From Leptospira abararensis (lineage in GTDB: Bacteria; Spirochaetota; Leptospiria; Leptospirales; Leptospiraceae), in contig NZ_JAFFPR010000050.1 in the NCBI RefSeq assembly GCF_016918735.1, forward strand, positions 186,001-250,000: a stretch of DNA of 64,000 bases, read 5' to 3'. How positions within the stretch are numbered: the first letter of the stretch is position 1; the number at the start of each line of letters is the position of its first letter. Below the pieces are notes generated by a model that was not told the DNA's origin, ran no database searches, and worked only from the letters and a program-made list of their open reading frames with translations. This document shows positions 48,468 through 56,596 of the stretch, one piece after another. Both the position numbers and the translations under genes were made by a program.

Positions 48468-48929
48468 TTACTTAGTTAGGACCTCGTTTCTTTTTCCCAG
48501 TTTTTTACAAATCTTTCCAAGGACTTCCTGTTCGTCTGGAGAGAGTACTGCAAATTCGGAGGTGATCCGTTTTACGTGGTCAGGAAAAATTTGTTCGATG
48601 AGTTTTTTTCCTTCTGCAGTTAGGTGGACAGAAATAAACCTTCTGTCTTCCACACCGCGCACACGTTCTACAAGACTTCTTTTTTCCAAGTTGTCGATCA
48701 CGAGTGTGATGTTACCTGTACTTTTTAGAATTTTGTCCCCAAGATCTTTTTGGCAAAGGGGACCCAAATGGTACAATGTCTCTAAAACACCGAACTGGCT
48801 TTCTGAGATATTCCACTTAGTAAACTCAGAAATAAGTCGGGAAGATAGAGATTCTGCAGCGCGTTTCAGTTTGATGAACGCATCCAGAGCCTGTACTTCT
48901 TTTTTGGATCCTTTGAATTTTGTTCCCAT
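48468..48929 (-). CDS. MarR-family transcriptional repressor (MhqR-like)
   Basis: A 153-residue winged-helix regulator. The recognition region LCQKDLGDKILKSTGNITLVIDNLEKRSLV and the wing with VEDRRFISVHLTAEG (about 55-115) match the MhqR/YkvE-like group. No ribosome site precedes the ATG. The 18-base operator ends at the base before the ATG, and the same 18-mer sits in the dioxygenase-esterase promoter, so it probably represses itself and that pair and is released by quinone-type electrophiles. One Cys (C59) lies in the winged-helix region and could be a redox sensor. It follows the FAD gene by 37 bp. Confidence 0.88.
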   Translation of the reverse strand: MGTKFKGSKKEVQALDAFIKLKRAAESLSSRLISEFTKWNISESQFGVLETLYHLGPLCQKDLGDKILKSTGNITLVIDNLEKRSLVERVRGVEDRRFISVHLTAEGKKLIEQIFPDHVKRITSEFAVLSPDEQEVLGKICKKLGKRNEVLTK

Positions 48930-48970
48930 TAGTTTAATATCAAACTATCAAATCTTAAAGTATATGTCAA
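48930..48970 (-). promoter_or_regulatory. Promoter and MarR-type operator of the marR-type gene
   Basis: On the minus strand TTGACA (48970-48965, overlapping the stop of the FAD gene) is followed after 17 bases by TAGTTT. This begins the 18-mer TAGTTTGATATTAAACTA (48947-48930), immediately followed by the ATG. The 18-mer is identical, in the same orientation to its gene, to the one at 25608-25625. TATACT (48964-48959) is an alternative -10 without a good -35. In the first case the mRNA would be leaderless. Confidence 0.72.
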
Positions 48971-50553
48971 CCGGTTTCTTGGCTCTTTTGGAAAAGATCT
49001 TTCATGAGCCGAAGTGTTCCCGTAAGTCCTAAAACCACGGAAGAAGCAGCAACGCCACCCATAAGAGCACCGGCAACACCTGGAGAGCAGGCATCCGCTC
49101 CTGTTAGGTAAAGATTTTTGATAGTTGTCCTCACACCTAACCATTCTTGTTTAAAGCGTTCCGGTGTACAGGAAAGTCCATAAATGGAGCCTTCTTTATG
49201 TCCGGTAAAAAACTCCGTTGTGATGGGAGTGGAGAGCTCTGTGAACTCAATGAGATCCCGAAATCCAGGAAATCGTTCCTCCAAAAAAGCTAACATCCCT
49301 TCTGTGATCGTTTCCTTGAGTTTGGTATAGTCCTCACCCCGCTTTTTCCAGGGTTCGTCTTTCCATTTGGCAAATAGAGAATAGTCGGCAAAGCTGATCG
49401 CTTCTGCTGTAAACCCTTCCGCCTCTGGATTCTTTAAGGAAGGAAAAGACAAATACATCATCGGCGGATTTCCGTTCACCAAATCATTTCTTTTCGCATA
49501 ACAAGAGTCATGATCCGTGACTGGAAAGATCCAATGGTTTTCGCCGTGGAATCCAAGTTTAGTCGGAGATTCCTTAAATCCAATATAAAGGGTAATGGAT
49601 GTTGTTCCTTGTGTACTCAAAGATTCTAATGGTTTTTGAAAAGAGACGGAATGTTCTTTGGGTAACAATTTATTGTAGGTAGTGTGGGCTCCGGCATCGG
49701 ATACGATCACATCGGCAAAGAATTCCTGTTCGGAAAAAGTTTTTCCTTTTTGGACTTCTACCTTCACACCAATCGCTTTGCCCCCATCCAAAAGGATTTC
49801 TTTGACTGTATGGAGGATTTTTAAACTTCCCCCGTTTTCTTCAACTATGGGTTCAATCGAATCTACAATTTTAGAAGATCCCCCAATCGGAAAATAACCC
49901 CCGTTAAAGTAATGAGCGACGATCATCGAATGGATGGCAAAAGACGAAGTGGAAGGAGGAAGCCCATAATCCCCCCACTGGGAACAAAGTAAGGCTCTTA
50001 AGTTTTCATCTTTAATATGCGTGTCCATATACTCTTTGGTTGTAATATAGGGAGTGGAGATATGGTTTAGATTTAAAAACTTGGCGGCCTTTTCAAAAAC
50101 GGAAGGCAAAGCTTTGAGTGTAAAATGCCTTCCAAACCATTGGGTAAAGGTTTCCACATCCCGGAAGTATTGGTCAATGGCCTGGGCTTCTAAAGGAAAC
50201 TTTTCTTTTAAGTCTGACTTAAACCTTTCCTTTTCTCCATAAACTGGAAAACTAAAGTCCGGGTAATCAAAGACCTCAAATGGTTCTTCCATTTTGTTCC
50301 ACTTCACACCTTTTCTGGTGATGGAATCAAATAGAGTTCGTAACATCGACCCTTCCGCCAAGTCGCCAATGTAATGGATTCCGACATCCCATTCAAATTT
50401 TCCTAGCCTTTTGAATGTATGGGTGAATCCACCTAACTTAAAATGACGTTCCAGTACCAATACTTTCTTTTTAGCAACTTGCGAAAGGATAGAGGCGGCC
50501 GTTAGGCCACCAATACCAGAACCGATAATGATTACGTCATATTTGTTTTCCAT
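48967..50553 (-). CDS. FAD-dependent oxidoreductase (phytoene desaturase/retinol saturase-like)
   Basis: A 528-residue flavoprotein of the CrtI/RetSat family. The Rossmann motif IIIGSGIGGLTAA is at residues 9-21, ERHFKLGGFTHTF follows, and the C-terminal FAD contact is LYLTGADACSPGVAGALMGG. Substrates in the family are polyenes or prenyl lipids; carotenoid enzymes are not adjacent. Its ATG shares one base with the stop of the DUF4139 gene (TAATG), so the two are coupled. The marR-type gene lies directly downstream. Confidence 0.85.
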   Translation of the reverse strand: MENKYDVIIIGSGIGGLTAASILSQVAKKKVLVLERHFKLGGFTHTFKRLGKFEWDVGIHYIGDLAEGSMLRTLFDSITRKGVKWNKMEEPFEVFDYPDFSFPVYGEKERFKSDLKEKFPLEAQAIDQYFRDVETFTQWFGRHFTLKALPSVFEKAAKFLNLNHISTPYITTKEYMDTHIKDENLRALLCSQWGDYGLPPSTSSFAIHSMIVAHYFNGGYFPIGGSSKIVDSIEPIVEENGGSLKILHTVKEILLDGGKAIGVKVEVQKGKTFSEQEFFADVIVSDAGAHTTYNKLLPKEHSVSFQKPLESLSTQGTTSITLYIGFKESPTKLGFHGENHWIFPVTDHDSCYAKRNDLVNGNPPMMYLSFPSLKNPEAEGFTAEAISFADYSLFAKWKDEPWKKRGEDYTKLKETITEGMLAFLEERFPGFRDLIEFTELSTPITTEFFTGHKEGSIYGLSCTPERFKQEWLGVRTTIKNLYLTGADACSPGVAGALMGGVAASSVVLGLTGTLRLMKDLFQKSQETG

Positions 50554-51989
50554 TAGTTGTATTTAGTCTCTACAGTATATTCCACTGTGACTGTTTCATT
50601 GGCTTTCACGGGAACGTCGGAGTAAGCTTTGGTTGCTGATTCTTTTGTAAATTTATGAGAGGATTTTGTGATATTCCAATCTCCCCAAAGGCCTGCATAG
50701 AACCTGACTTCGATTTCTTCTTTTTTTCTGTTTCGAATTTCGACTGAGTAAGTGGATTTATCTCCGCGAGATAGTTTGAACACTTCGTTTGAGAGTCGTT
50801 TTCCATTAGCAACCACATCAAAAGCTTGGCCTGTCCGAATTTTTACTTCTTCATTTTCGGGAGTGTGATCAATTGTATCCTCTCCAAGAAGTTGCTGGCG
50901 GCCTTTGGAATCGGCTTTAAAAACACGAATAGTTCCTTGTGGGAGTGGTCTTCCTAAATTGTTTTTCTTTGCATTTTTGAAGATGTATTTGATGTTTGCG
51001 TTGTTGAAATTTTTTTCATTTCCTTCATGCATGGGGAGATTTTCAAAAACGAAATACTTTTTGATTTCAATTCCTTCGGATTGGAAGAGTTGGACTTGTT
51101 TAGTTTGATTGTATCCAATGTTCGTTGGTTGGTCCAATGTATATAAATAGTATTCAGATAAATTTTCCTGATTGAACTCAGGTGCTTCTGCAGACTCATC
51201 ATACTCCTTCATCGTTGTTTTTTTCACAGTGCGTGATTGTACTGCATAGGATGGAACTTGATTGGATATTAGGTTTACTTTGCCTGCAACAAGTTGTAAA
51301 ACTGCGTTTTTAAACTCCGCACCTGAATTATTATTTAACGTAACCCAAGAATTGAGGCCACAAAGATTTTCATCTTTATCCAGAACAAGAATGTAATCAG
51401 CAGACCAACCAAGGCCATTGGTTTGGTAAGAAACTTCTAAAGTTTGTTCTTTTTCTGTATCGTTCTTTAATTTCCAAACAAGAGTAGGTTTCGCAAATAG
51501 GTTTTCGGGAATGGTAGGAACCGTAATCCTTCCATTATATCCTAGGGAAATTTCATCTCCAATTTTATACACAGGGCTTCCGTTGTTTGCGATTAATGTA
51601 GCCTTAACAGAAGTTGTTTTTTCTTTCCCTTCTTTATGAAGAGTCACTTCTTTCCCAATATATTTATCCATAAGACGTTCTTGAGAAATTAAATCATATT
51701 CATAGTTTTGTTCGAAGACTGTGAGTTTTTTAGGATCCTCTCCTTTGACTCTAACAGTTTGTGGAATGATTTGTGAGGGAACATCTTCGAACCGTAAGGT
51801 GCGAATTCCCTTCGAGAGATTCAAAGTTCGAGTTTCACGAACAAGACCAATCCCTCCGTTATAAATGGTTACACTCACTGATTTACGATCTGACTGAGTC
51901 GACATGTCAAAAGCGGAATCGGATGTGATGTTACCTGCGGTAAAAAACAAAAGTGATAGAGTGGCGATCGATAATATTTTGGATTTCAT
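50553..51989 (-). CDS. Exported DUF4139-domain protein
   Basis: A 478-residue protein with a signal peptide (MKSKILSIATLSLLFFTAG). DUF4139 proteins begin with a strand such as VTIYNGGIGLVRETR and contain the GWSADYILVLD segment, both seen here; the rest is beta-rich. The function is unknown; relatives are called mucoidy-inhibitor-like. GGGAG directly before this ATG rejects longer in-frame starts. First gene of a unit with the FAD oxidoreductase. Confidence 0.82.
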   Translation of the reverse strand: MKSKILSIATLSLLFFTAGNITSDSAFDMSTQSDRKSVSVTIYNGGIGLVRETRTLNLSKGIRTLRFEDVPSQIIPQTVRVKGEDPKKLTVFEQNYEYDLISQERLMDKYIGKEVTLHKEGKEKTTSVKATLIANNGSPVYKIGDEISLGYNGRITVPTIPENLFAKPTLVWKLKNDTEKEQTLEVSYQTNGLGWSADYILVLDKDENLCGLNSWVTLNNNSGAEFKNAVLQLVAGKVNLISNQVPSYAVQSRTVKKTTMKEYDESAEAPEFNQENLSEYYLYTLDQPTNIGYNQTKQVQLFQSEGIEIKKYFVFENLPMHEGNEKNFNNANIKYIFKNAKKNNLGRPLPQGTIRVFKADSKGRQQLLGEDTIDHTPENEEVKIRTGQAFDVVANGKRLSNEVFKLSRGDKSTYSVEIRNRKKEEIEVRFYAGLWGDWNITKSSHKFTKESATKAYSDVPVKANETVTVEYTVETKYN

Positions 51990-52081
51990 GTATTCTCCCA
52001 TGAGCATTCTATACTCTGCGAAGGTAAAAAACGAATGCAACCAAAATCGTTAGGGGAAAACTGCACTTTAAGAGGATTCAT

Positions 52082-52945
52082 ATGGCAAATGTAGTAAAAA
52101 TCGGGGTCATTGGTGGGACAGGCCTTTATTCAATCGATGGAATGGAGATCATACAAGAAATCCACCCGGAAACTCCTTGGGGCAAACCTTCAGATACAAT
52201 CACCATTGGTCGGTTTAAAGGAAAGGAAATAGCCTTTTTGCCAAGACATGGAAAAGGACATTTTCTAAATCCTAGCGAAGTTCCGGCTCGTGCAAATATT
52301 GCCGCATTAAAACAGTTAGGCGTTGAAGAAATCATTGCTTTTAGTTCTGTGGGAAGTTTACGCCAAGAAATCGCACCTAGAGATTTTGTAATTCCCTCCC
52401 AAATCATTGACCGCACGAAAGCACGGCCTTCCACTTTTTTTGAAAATGGTATGGTAGCTCATGCTCCATTTGCCGATCCATTTTCTCCAGGTCTTGGCAA
52501 AAAAGTAGAGGAAGCTGCCAAACAAATCAATCTTCCCATCCATTCCAACAAAACTTTGATTTGTATGGAAGGTCCACTTTTCTCAACAAGAGCAGAATCT
52601 CATATGTATAGATCTTGGGGTGCTGATATCATCAATATGACAGTTCTTCCAGAAGCAAAACTAGCTCGTGAAGCAGAGATCCTTTACCAAATGGTATGTA
52701 TGTCTACAGACTATGATTGTTGGAAAGAAGATGAAGCTCATGTAACATTGGAAATGGTTTTAGGCAACTTAAGTAAAAATGCAGAAACTGCTAAGAAGTT
52801 ACTATCGGCTCTCATTGACCTTTTAGGAAAGTCGGATGACACAAGTCTTGTAGGAAGTACAAAGTTTTCTTTGGTGACGGCTCCTGAAAAAAGGAACCCA
52901 GAACAAATACAAAAATTGAAATTTCTTTTCCCTACCTACTTCTAA
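52082..52945 (+). CDS. mtnP: S-methyl-5'-thioadenosine phosphorylase
   Basis: A 287-residue purine phosphorylase of the MTAP class. It splits methylthioadenosine into adenine and methylthioribose-1-phosphate. IGVIGGTGLYSIDGM, the RHGKGHFLNPSEVPARANI phosphate/sugar block and NMTVLPEAKLAREAEI with CMSTDYDCW match the class. GAGG lies upstream of the ATG. It converges on the STAS gene with a 4 bp overlap. Confidence 0.93.
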   Translation: MANVVKIGVIGGTGLYSIDGMEIIQEIHPETPWGKPSDTITIGRFKGKEIAFLPRHGKGHFLNPSEVPARANIAALKQLGVEEIIAFSSVGSLRQEIAPRDFVIPSQIIDRTKARPSTFFENGMVAHAPFADPFSPGLGKKVEEAAKQINLPIHSNKTLICMEGPLFSTRAESHMYRSWGADIINMTVLPEAKLAREAEILYQMVCMSTDYDCWKEDEAHVTLEMVLGNLSKNAETAKKLLSALIDLLGKSDDTSLVGSTKFSLVTAPEKRNPEQIQKLKFLFPTYF

Positions 52946-53334
52946 TCTGAACTTACAGCTTGTTCCAAAGTGGGAAAAACTTGGAGCAGGCTGCGAAGTT
53001 TTGTTAGTTCTAAAACGTATCTAACTTTTTCAGAAGGGGAGATGATACGAATGTATCCTTTTTGTTTCATCAACCTAGAATGAATCCCCAAACAAACACC
53101 GAGGCCAGAACTGTCGATATAACTGACTTGTTCAAAGTTTAGAAAAACGTTGTTGATCCCTTTGGATATGAGAATTTCCAAATTCTCTTTCATGACTTGT
53201 GAATTGTAGAGGTTGATTTCTCCTGACAATTCAAAATACACAGCGGTTTCTGGAAGGGGGACAAATCTCTGTTGGAGAACTTCCATTTTGAAGTCTCCAC
53301 TTTCAACTGTGTAATCACTCCAGTTTTCGATCAT
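52942..53334 (-). CDS. STAS-domain protein (anti-sigma factor antagonist)
   Basis: A 130-residue single STAS domain with the canonical YIDSSGLGVCLGI motif; the serine after Asp is the usual phosphorylation site of SpoIIAA-like proteins. It overlaps the galK stop by 4 bp (ATGA), so it is coupled to galactokinase, an uncommon partner. No kinase or sigma gene is adjacent. Confidence 0.9.
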   Translation of the reverse strand: MIENWSDYTVESGDFKMEVLQQRFVPLPETAVYFELSGEINLYNSQVMKENLEILISKGINNVFLNFEQVSYIDSSGLGVCLGIHSRLMKQKGYIRIISPSEKVRYVLELTKLRSLLQVFPTLEQAVSSD

Positions 53335-54500
53335 ATTGAAATTTCCTTTACCCCGTCCGAAATTTGAAACTTGTAGAAGTCTATCTCAACGTTAAATTTT
53401 TGTTGATAACTTTTTTTTAAAACTGCATCGATTTTGGAAAAATGGTCTTTCATATCTAGTACGAGTACGCATCCTCCAAACCCACCACCGATCATTCTGG
53501 CACCAGTGACGCCTAAACTCTGCAAAGAATCAACTATGAAATCTGTTTCGGGACAAGACACTTCGAATTCTTTGGATAAGGACCAATGTGTTTGGAAAAG
53601 TGCCGAGCCAACATCTTTGAAATTTCCCGATTCTAAACCCTCGATTACGATTTTGGTTCTCTCACGTTCAGATGTTACATGTTTGGTTCGTTTCATTTCG
53701 TCATTTGTTAGGTGGCAGTCATTTATTTCTCTATCTGTAAGATTTACTTCATACAAATGCATAAATTTTGGATACTTTGCCTTGATTTTTACCAAAGCTG
53801 ATTCGCATTCTTCTCTACGTTTGTTATAAGCACTGTCTTTTAAACTATGTTTCACCTTGGAATTAATAAGGTAAAACTCATGGTTTCCCAAATTAAAGTG
53901 GTGGTATGAATATTTTAGAGTATTTGTATTTAAGGAAATACAATCATCCTTTTTGCCAACAGCAATAATGAATTGGTCCATGATTCCGCATTTGGTTCCA
54001 ACAAAATGGTTTTCCGCATTCTGGCTAATCACGGCGATCTCTTCGCGAGAAATAGGAAGTCCAAAAGTTTCCGTAATCGCATAGCCAGTGACTACTTCAA
54101 ATGCCGCTGATGAGGAGAGGCCAGAACCTTGCGGGATATTTCCATCTACTAATAAATCAAATCCTGGGACTGAATGACCTCTCTTTTCAATCTCAGAGAT
54201 GACTCCTGCAATATAATCTGTCCAAGGTGATTTTGGATTTTGTTGGAGTGGTTTTTTTATCTCCACTGTTTCGTTATACGTGACTGAATGCAAATGGAAG
54301 GAGGAAGTTTCATTTGGACGAAGGTACACTTGTACAAAAAAGTCAATGGCGGCCGGAAGTACAATTCCCCCTAAATAATCTACATGTTCTCCAATGATAT
54401 TGATTCTAGCAGGTGCCTGGAACAAACGTGGGAGCTGTTTTGTTTTTCCAAATATTGATTCAAATCGATTCAAATTTTCTTTACTTCTTAAAGAATCCAC
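53331..54500 (-). CDS. galK: Galactokinase (GHMP kinase family)
   Basis: A 389-residue sugar kinase. PARINIIGEHVDYLGG (30-45) is the galactokinase signature, PQGSGLSSSAAF (123-134) the ATP loop, D175 in CGIMDQF the catalytic base and GGGFGGC (near 345) the third GHMP motif. It phosphorylates galactose at C1. The other Leloir genes (galT, galE) are not adjacent. It is divergent from pgi, 44 bp apart, and coupled to a STAS gene. Confidence 0.92.
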   Translation of the reverse strand: MDSLRSKENLNRFESIFGKTKQLPRLFQAPARINIIGEHVDYLGGIVLPAAIDFFVQVYLRPNETSSFHLHSVTYNETVEIKKPLQQNPKSPWTDYIAGVISEIEKRGHSVPGFDLLVDGNIPQGSGLSSSAAFEVVTGYAITETFGLPISREEIAVISQNAENHFVGTKCGIMDQFIIAVGKKDDCISLNTNTLKYSYHHFNLGNHEFYLINSKVKHSLKDSAYNKRREECESALVKIKAKYPKFMHLYEVNLTDREINDCHLTNDEMKRTKHVTSERERTKIVIEGLESGNFKDVGSALFQTHWSLSKEFEVSCPETDFIVDSLQSLGVTGARMIGGGFGGCVLVLDMKDHFSKIDAVLKKSYQQKFNVEIDFYKFQISDGVKEISI

Positions 54501-54544
54501 TTCATCTTCCTTTCGATGCTATACTTTATTCAAGGATCGGTGTT

Positions 54545-55888
54545 ATGTCGAACTTAAAAATTTCGGATAGATTTGCGAAATCTTTTCTGACTGAAACTTT
54601 GATTCAGAAAGAATTGGAAAATGCCGAAAAAGCCCGACAAACTTTGCTTCAAAAAACAGGGCCCGGAAATGAGTTTTTAGGTTGGGTAGATCTTCCAAAC
54701 AAAATTAGCTCCGAGGAACTGCAAAAGGTTCGGGTCGCTGCAGAAACAATCCAATCTCATTCACAGTATTTGGTGGTAGTGGGAATTGGAGGAAGTTATT
54801 TGGGAGCAAGAGCTGTCATTGAGGCCTTAACTCCTGAATTCAGTGCTCCGGAAACACAAAAGAAATCTGTAAAAATCATTTATGCAGGCCATCATTTGGA
54901 TGCGGATTATCATTCGCGATTGTTGGCATTTTTGGAGAACAAAGAGTTTTCTGTGAATGTGATTTCTAAATCAGGAACGACTACGGAACCTGCCATCGCC
55001 TTTCGTTTGTTACTTTCTCTTTTAGAACGCAAATATGGAAAAGAGAATGTGAAAAATCGTGTCTTTGCTACGACTGATAAACAAAAAGGTGCGCTCAAAC
55101 AATTAGCAGATGAATATGGATTTCCCACTTTTGTGATCCCTGATGATGTCGGTGGCCGTTATTCTGTCTTTACACCTGTTGGATTGTTGCCGATTGCTGC
55201 TGCGGGTTTCAGTATCAACAAACTCATCGATGGGGCAAAACTAATGGAGGCAGAATTGAAAACAAAATCTGCTGCCGACGGAAATATAGCCACACTCTAT
55301 GCAATGATTCGAAATAGTCTTTATGCAAAAGGCAAAAAAACAGAAATTTTAGTCAGTTATACTCCTGCTCTCGCTTTTTTATCTGAGTGGTGGAAACAAC
55401 TTTTTGGTGAAAGTGAAGGAAAAACCGGCAAAGGAATTTTCCCAGCTTCTGTTCAATTCACTACCGACCTGCATTCTATGGGACAATACATCCAAGATGG
55501 GGAAAGACATCTTATGGAAACAGTCATCAAAATTGAAGCCCCCAAACAGGATGTTTATTTAACTGAAAAACCAGACGATCGTGATGGTTTGAATTATTTA
55601 GCGGGTAAAAAACTTTCTGAAGTAAACGAGAGCGCTATGCTTGGAACTCTCATCGCTCATAAAGATGGCGGTGTACCTTGTTTAGAAATCGTATTACCCG
55701 GATTAAATGAAGAAACCGTTGGAGAACTTTTGTATTTCTTTGAATTCGCATGTGGAGTTTCTGGTTATATGTTAGGTGTCAATCCCTTTGATCAACCAGG
55801 TGTCGAAGATTATAAAAACAATATGTTTGCATTGCTTGGAAAAAAAGGATATGAAAAACGAAAACAAGAAATCCTAAGCCATATATGA
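54545..55888 (+). CDS. pgi: Glucose-6-phosphate isomerase
   Basis: A 447-residue enzyme interconverting glucose-6-phosphate and fructose-6-phosphate; the length matches the short bacterial class. GIGGSYLGARA (80-90) and SKSGTTTEP (141-149) bind the phosphate, and DLHSMGQY and the final GVEDYKNN segment are conserved. AGGA lies nine bases before the ATG; the frame is open further upstream, but that part lies antisense to galK. Confidence 0.95.
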   Translation: MSNLKISDRFAKSFLTETLIQKELENAEKARQTLLQKTGPGNEFLGWVDLPNKISSEELQKVRVAAETIQSHSQYLVVVGIGGSYLGARAVIEALTPEFSAPETQKKSVKIIYAGHHLDADYHSRLLAFLENKEFSVNVISKSGTTTEPAIAFRLLLSLLERKYGKENVKNRVFATTDKQKGALKQLADEYGFPTFVIPDDVGGRYSVFTPVGLLPIAAAGFSINKLIDGAKLMEAELKTKSAADGNIATLYAMIRNSLYAKGKKTEILVSYTPALAFLSEWWKQLFGESEGKTGKGIFPASVQFTTDLHSMGQYIQDGERHLMETVIKIEAPKQDVYLTEKPDDRDGLNYLAGKKLSEVNESAMLGTLIAHKDGGVPCLEIVLPGLNEETVGELLYFFEFACGVSGYMLGVNPFDQPGVEDYKNNMFALLGKKGYEKRKQEILSHI

Positions 55889-56596
55889 TGATTTAAGGAA
55901 GGATTGGATTTTGGAAAGATTCGTTCCAAAAATATCTTTTGTTGCGTAAGAATCCCAGAGTTCTTTCGTTCCTAAATCTAGAACAGTGCCAGGGAATACT
56001 TCTCCGGTAATTTCTTTTCGTTCTGCACATTCTTTAAAGATATCGGAAAGATCAAAATATTTGTTTTTTTCTAAATGTTGGAGGCAGCTTGGACTTAGGA
56101 TTGCAAGTCCAATATAATAATAAGACCCGTTTCCAAACTTTAAGAATCCACTTTCATCAATGTCAATTTTTGTATAGGACTGGTCGGTCGGTATTGGAAG
56201 TAAATACAAATGAATTTTGATATTTTTTGCTAAACTCACATTAGGTGAAAAGTTTGGATCTGGAAAAAATAAAGTATCAGGATTAACGAGTAAAATAGGT
56301 TCATCTAAATCATCTTCCGATAGCCCTGTTCGAATTCCCCCGGCGGTTCCCAGAATTTTTTCTTTTTCTTCTAATATTTCCACAGGATACTGTTTGAATT
56401 TCTGAATATGATCTTTGATTTTTTCGCCTAAATAATGTATGTTGATCCAAACTTTAGATGTTTTCCATTCATTTAGAAGGTACAAACTATAATCAAGAAG
56501 TGATATTCCTTGGATTTTTAACAATGGTTTTGGGCAATTTTCCGTAAGCGTTTCCATTCGTTTTCCAAATCCAGCAGCTAAAACAAAAGCTTTCAT
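55874..56596 (-). CDS. murU: N-acetylmuramate alpha-1-phosphate uridylyltransferase (MurU-like)
   Basis: A 240-residue sugar-1-phosphate nucleotidyltransferase: LAAGFGKRMETLTENCPKPLL at the N-terminus, then LGTAGGI and a NPDTLF metal-binding segment. It lies directly after a kinase of the AmgK type with a 4 bp overlap, the arrangement of the AmgK-MurU pathway that makes UDP-MurNAc from recovered MurNAc. Alone it could be another NDP-sugar pyrophosphorylase; the partner supports MurU. It overlaps pgi by 15 bp at the 3' ends. Confidence 0.82.
   Translation of the reverse strand: MKAFVLAAGFGKRMETLTENCPKPLLKIQGISLLDYSLYLLNEWKTSKVWINIHYLGEKIKDHIQKFKQYPVEILEEKEKILGTAGGIRTGLSEDDLDEPILLVNPDTLFFPDPNFSPNVSLAKNIKIHLYLLPIPTDQSYTKIDIDESGFLKFGNGSYYYIGLAILSPSCLQHLEKNKYFDLSDIFKECAERKEITGEVFPGTVLDLGTKELWDSYATKDIFGTNLSKIQSFLKSSYMA

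Noticed and set aside
54413..54544. Longer start for pgi
   Set aside because: It would run antisense to galK; the inner ATG has AGGA and matches the family N-terminus.
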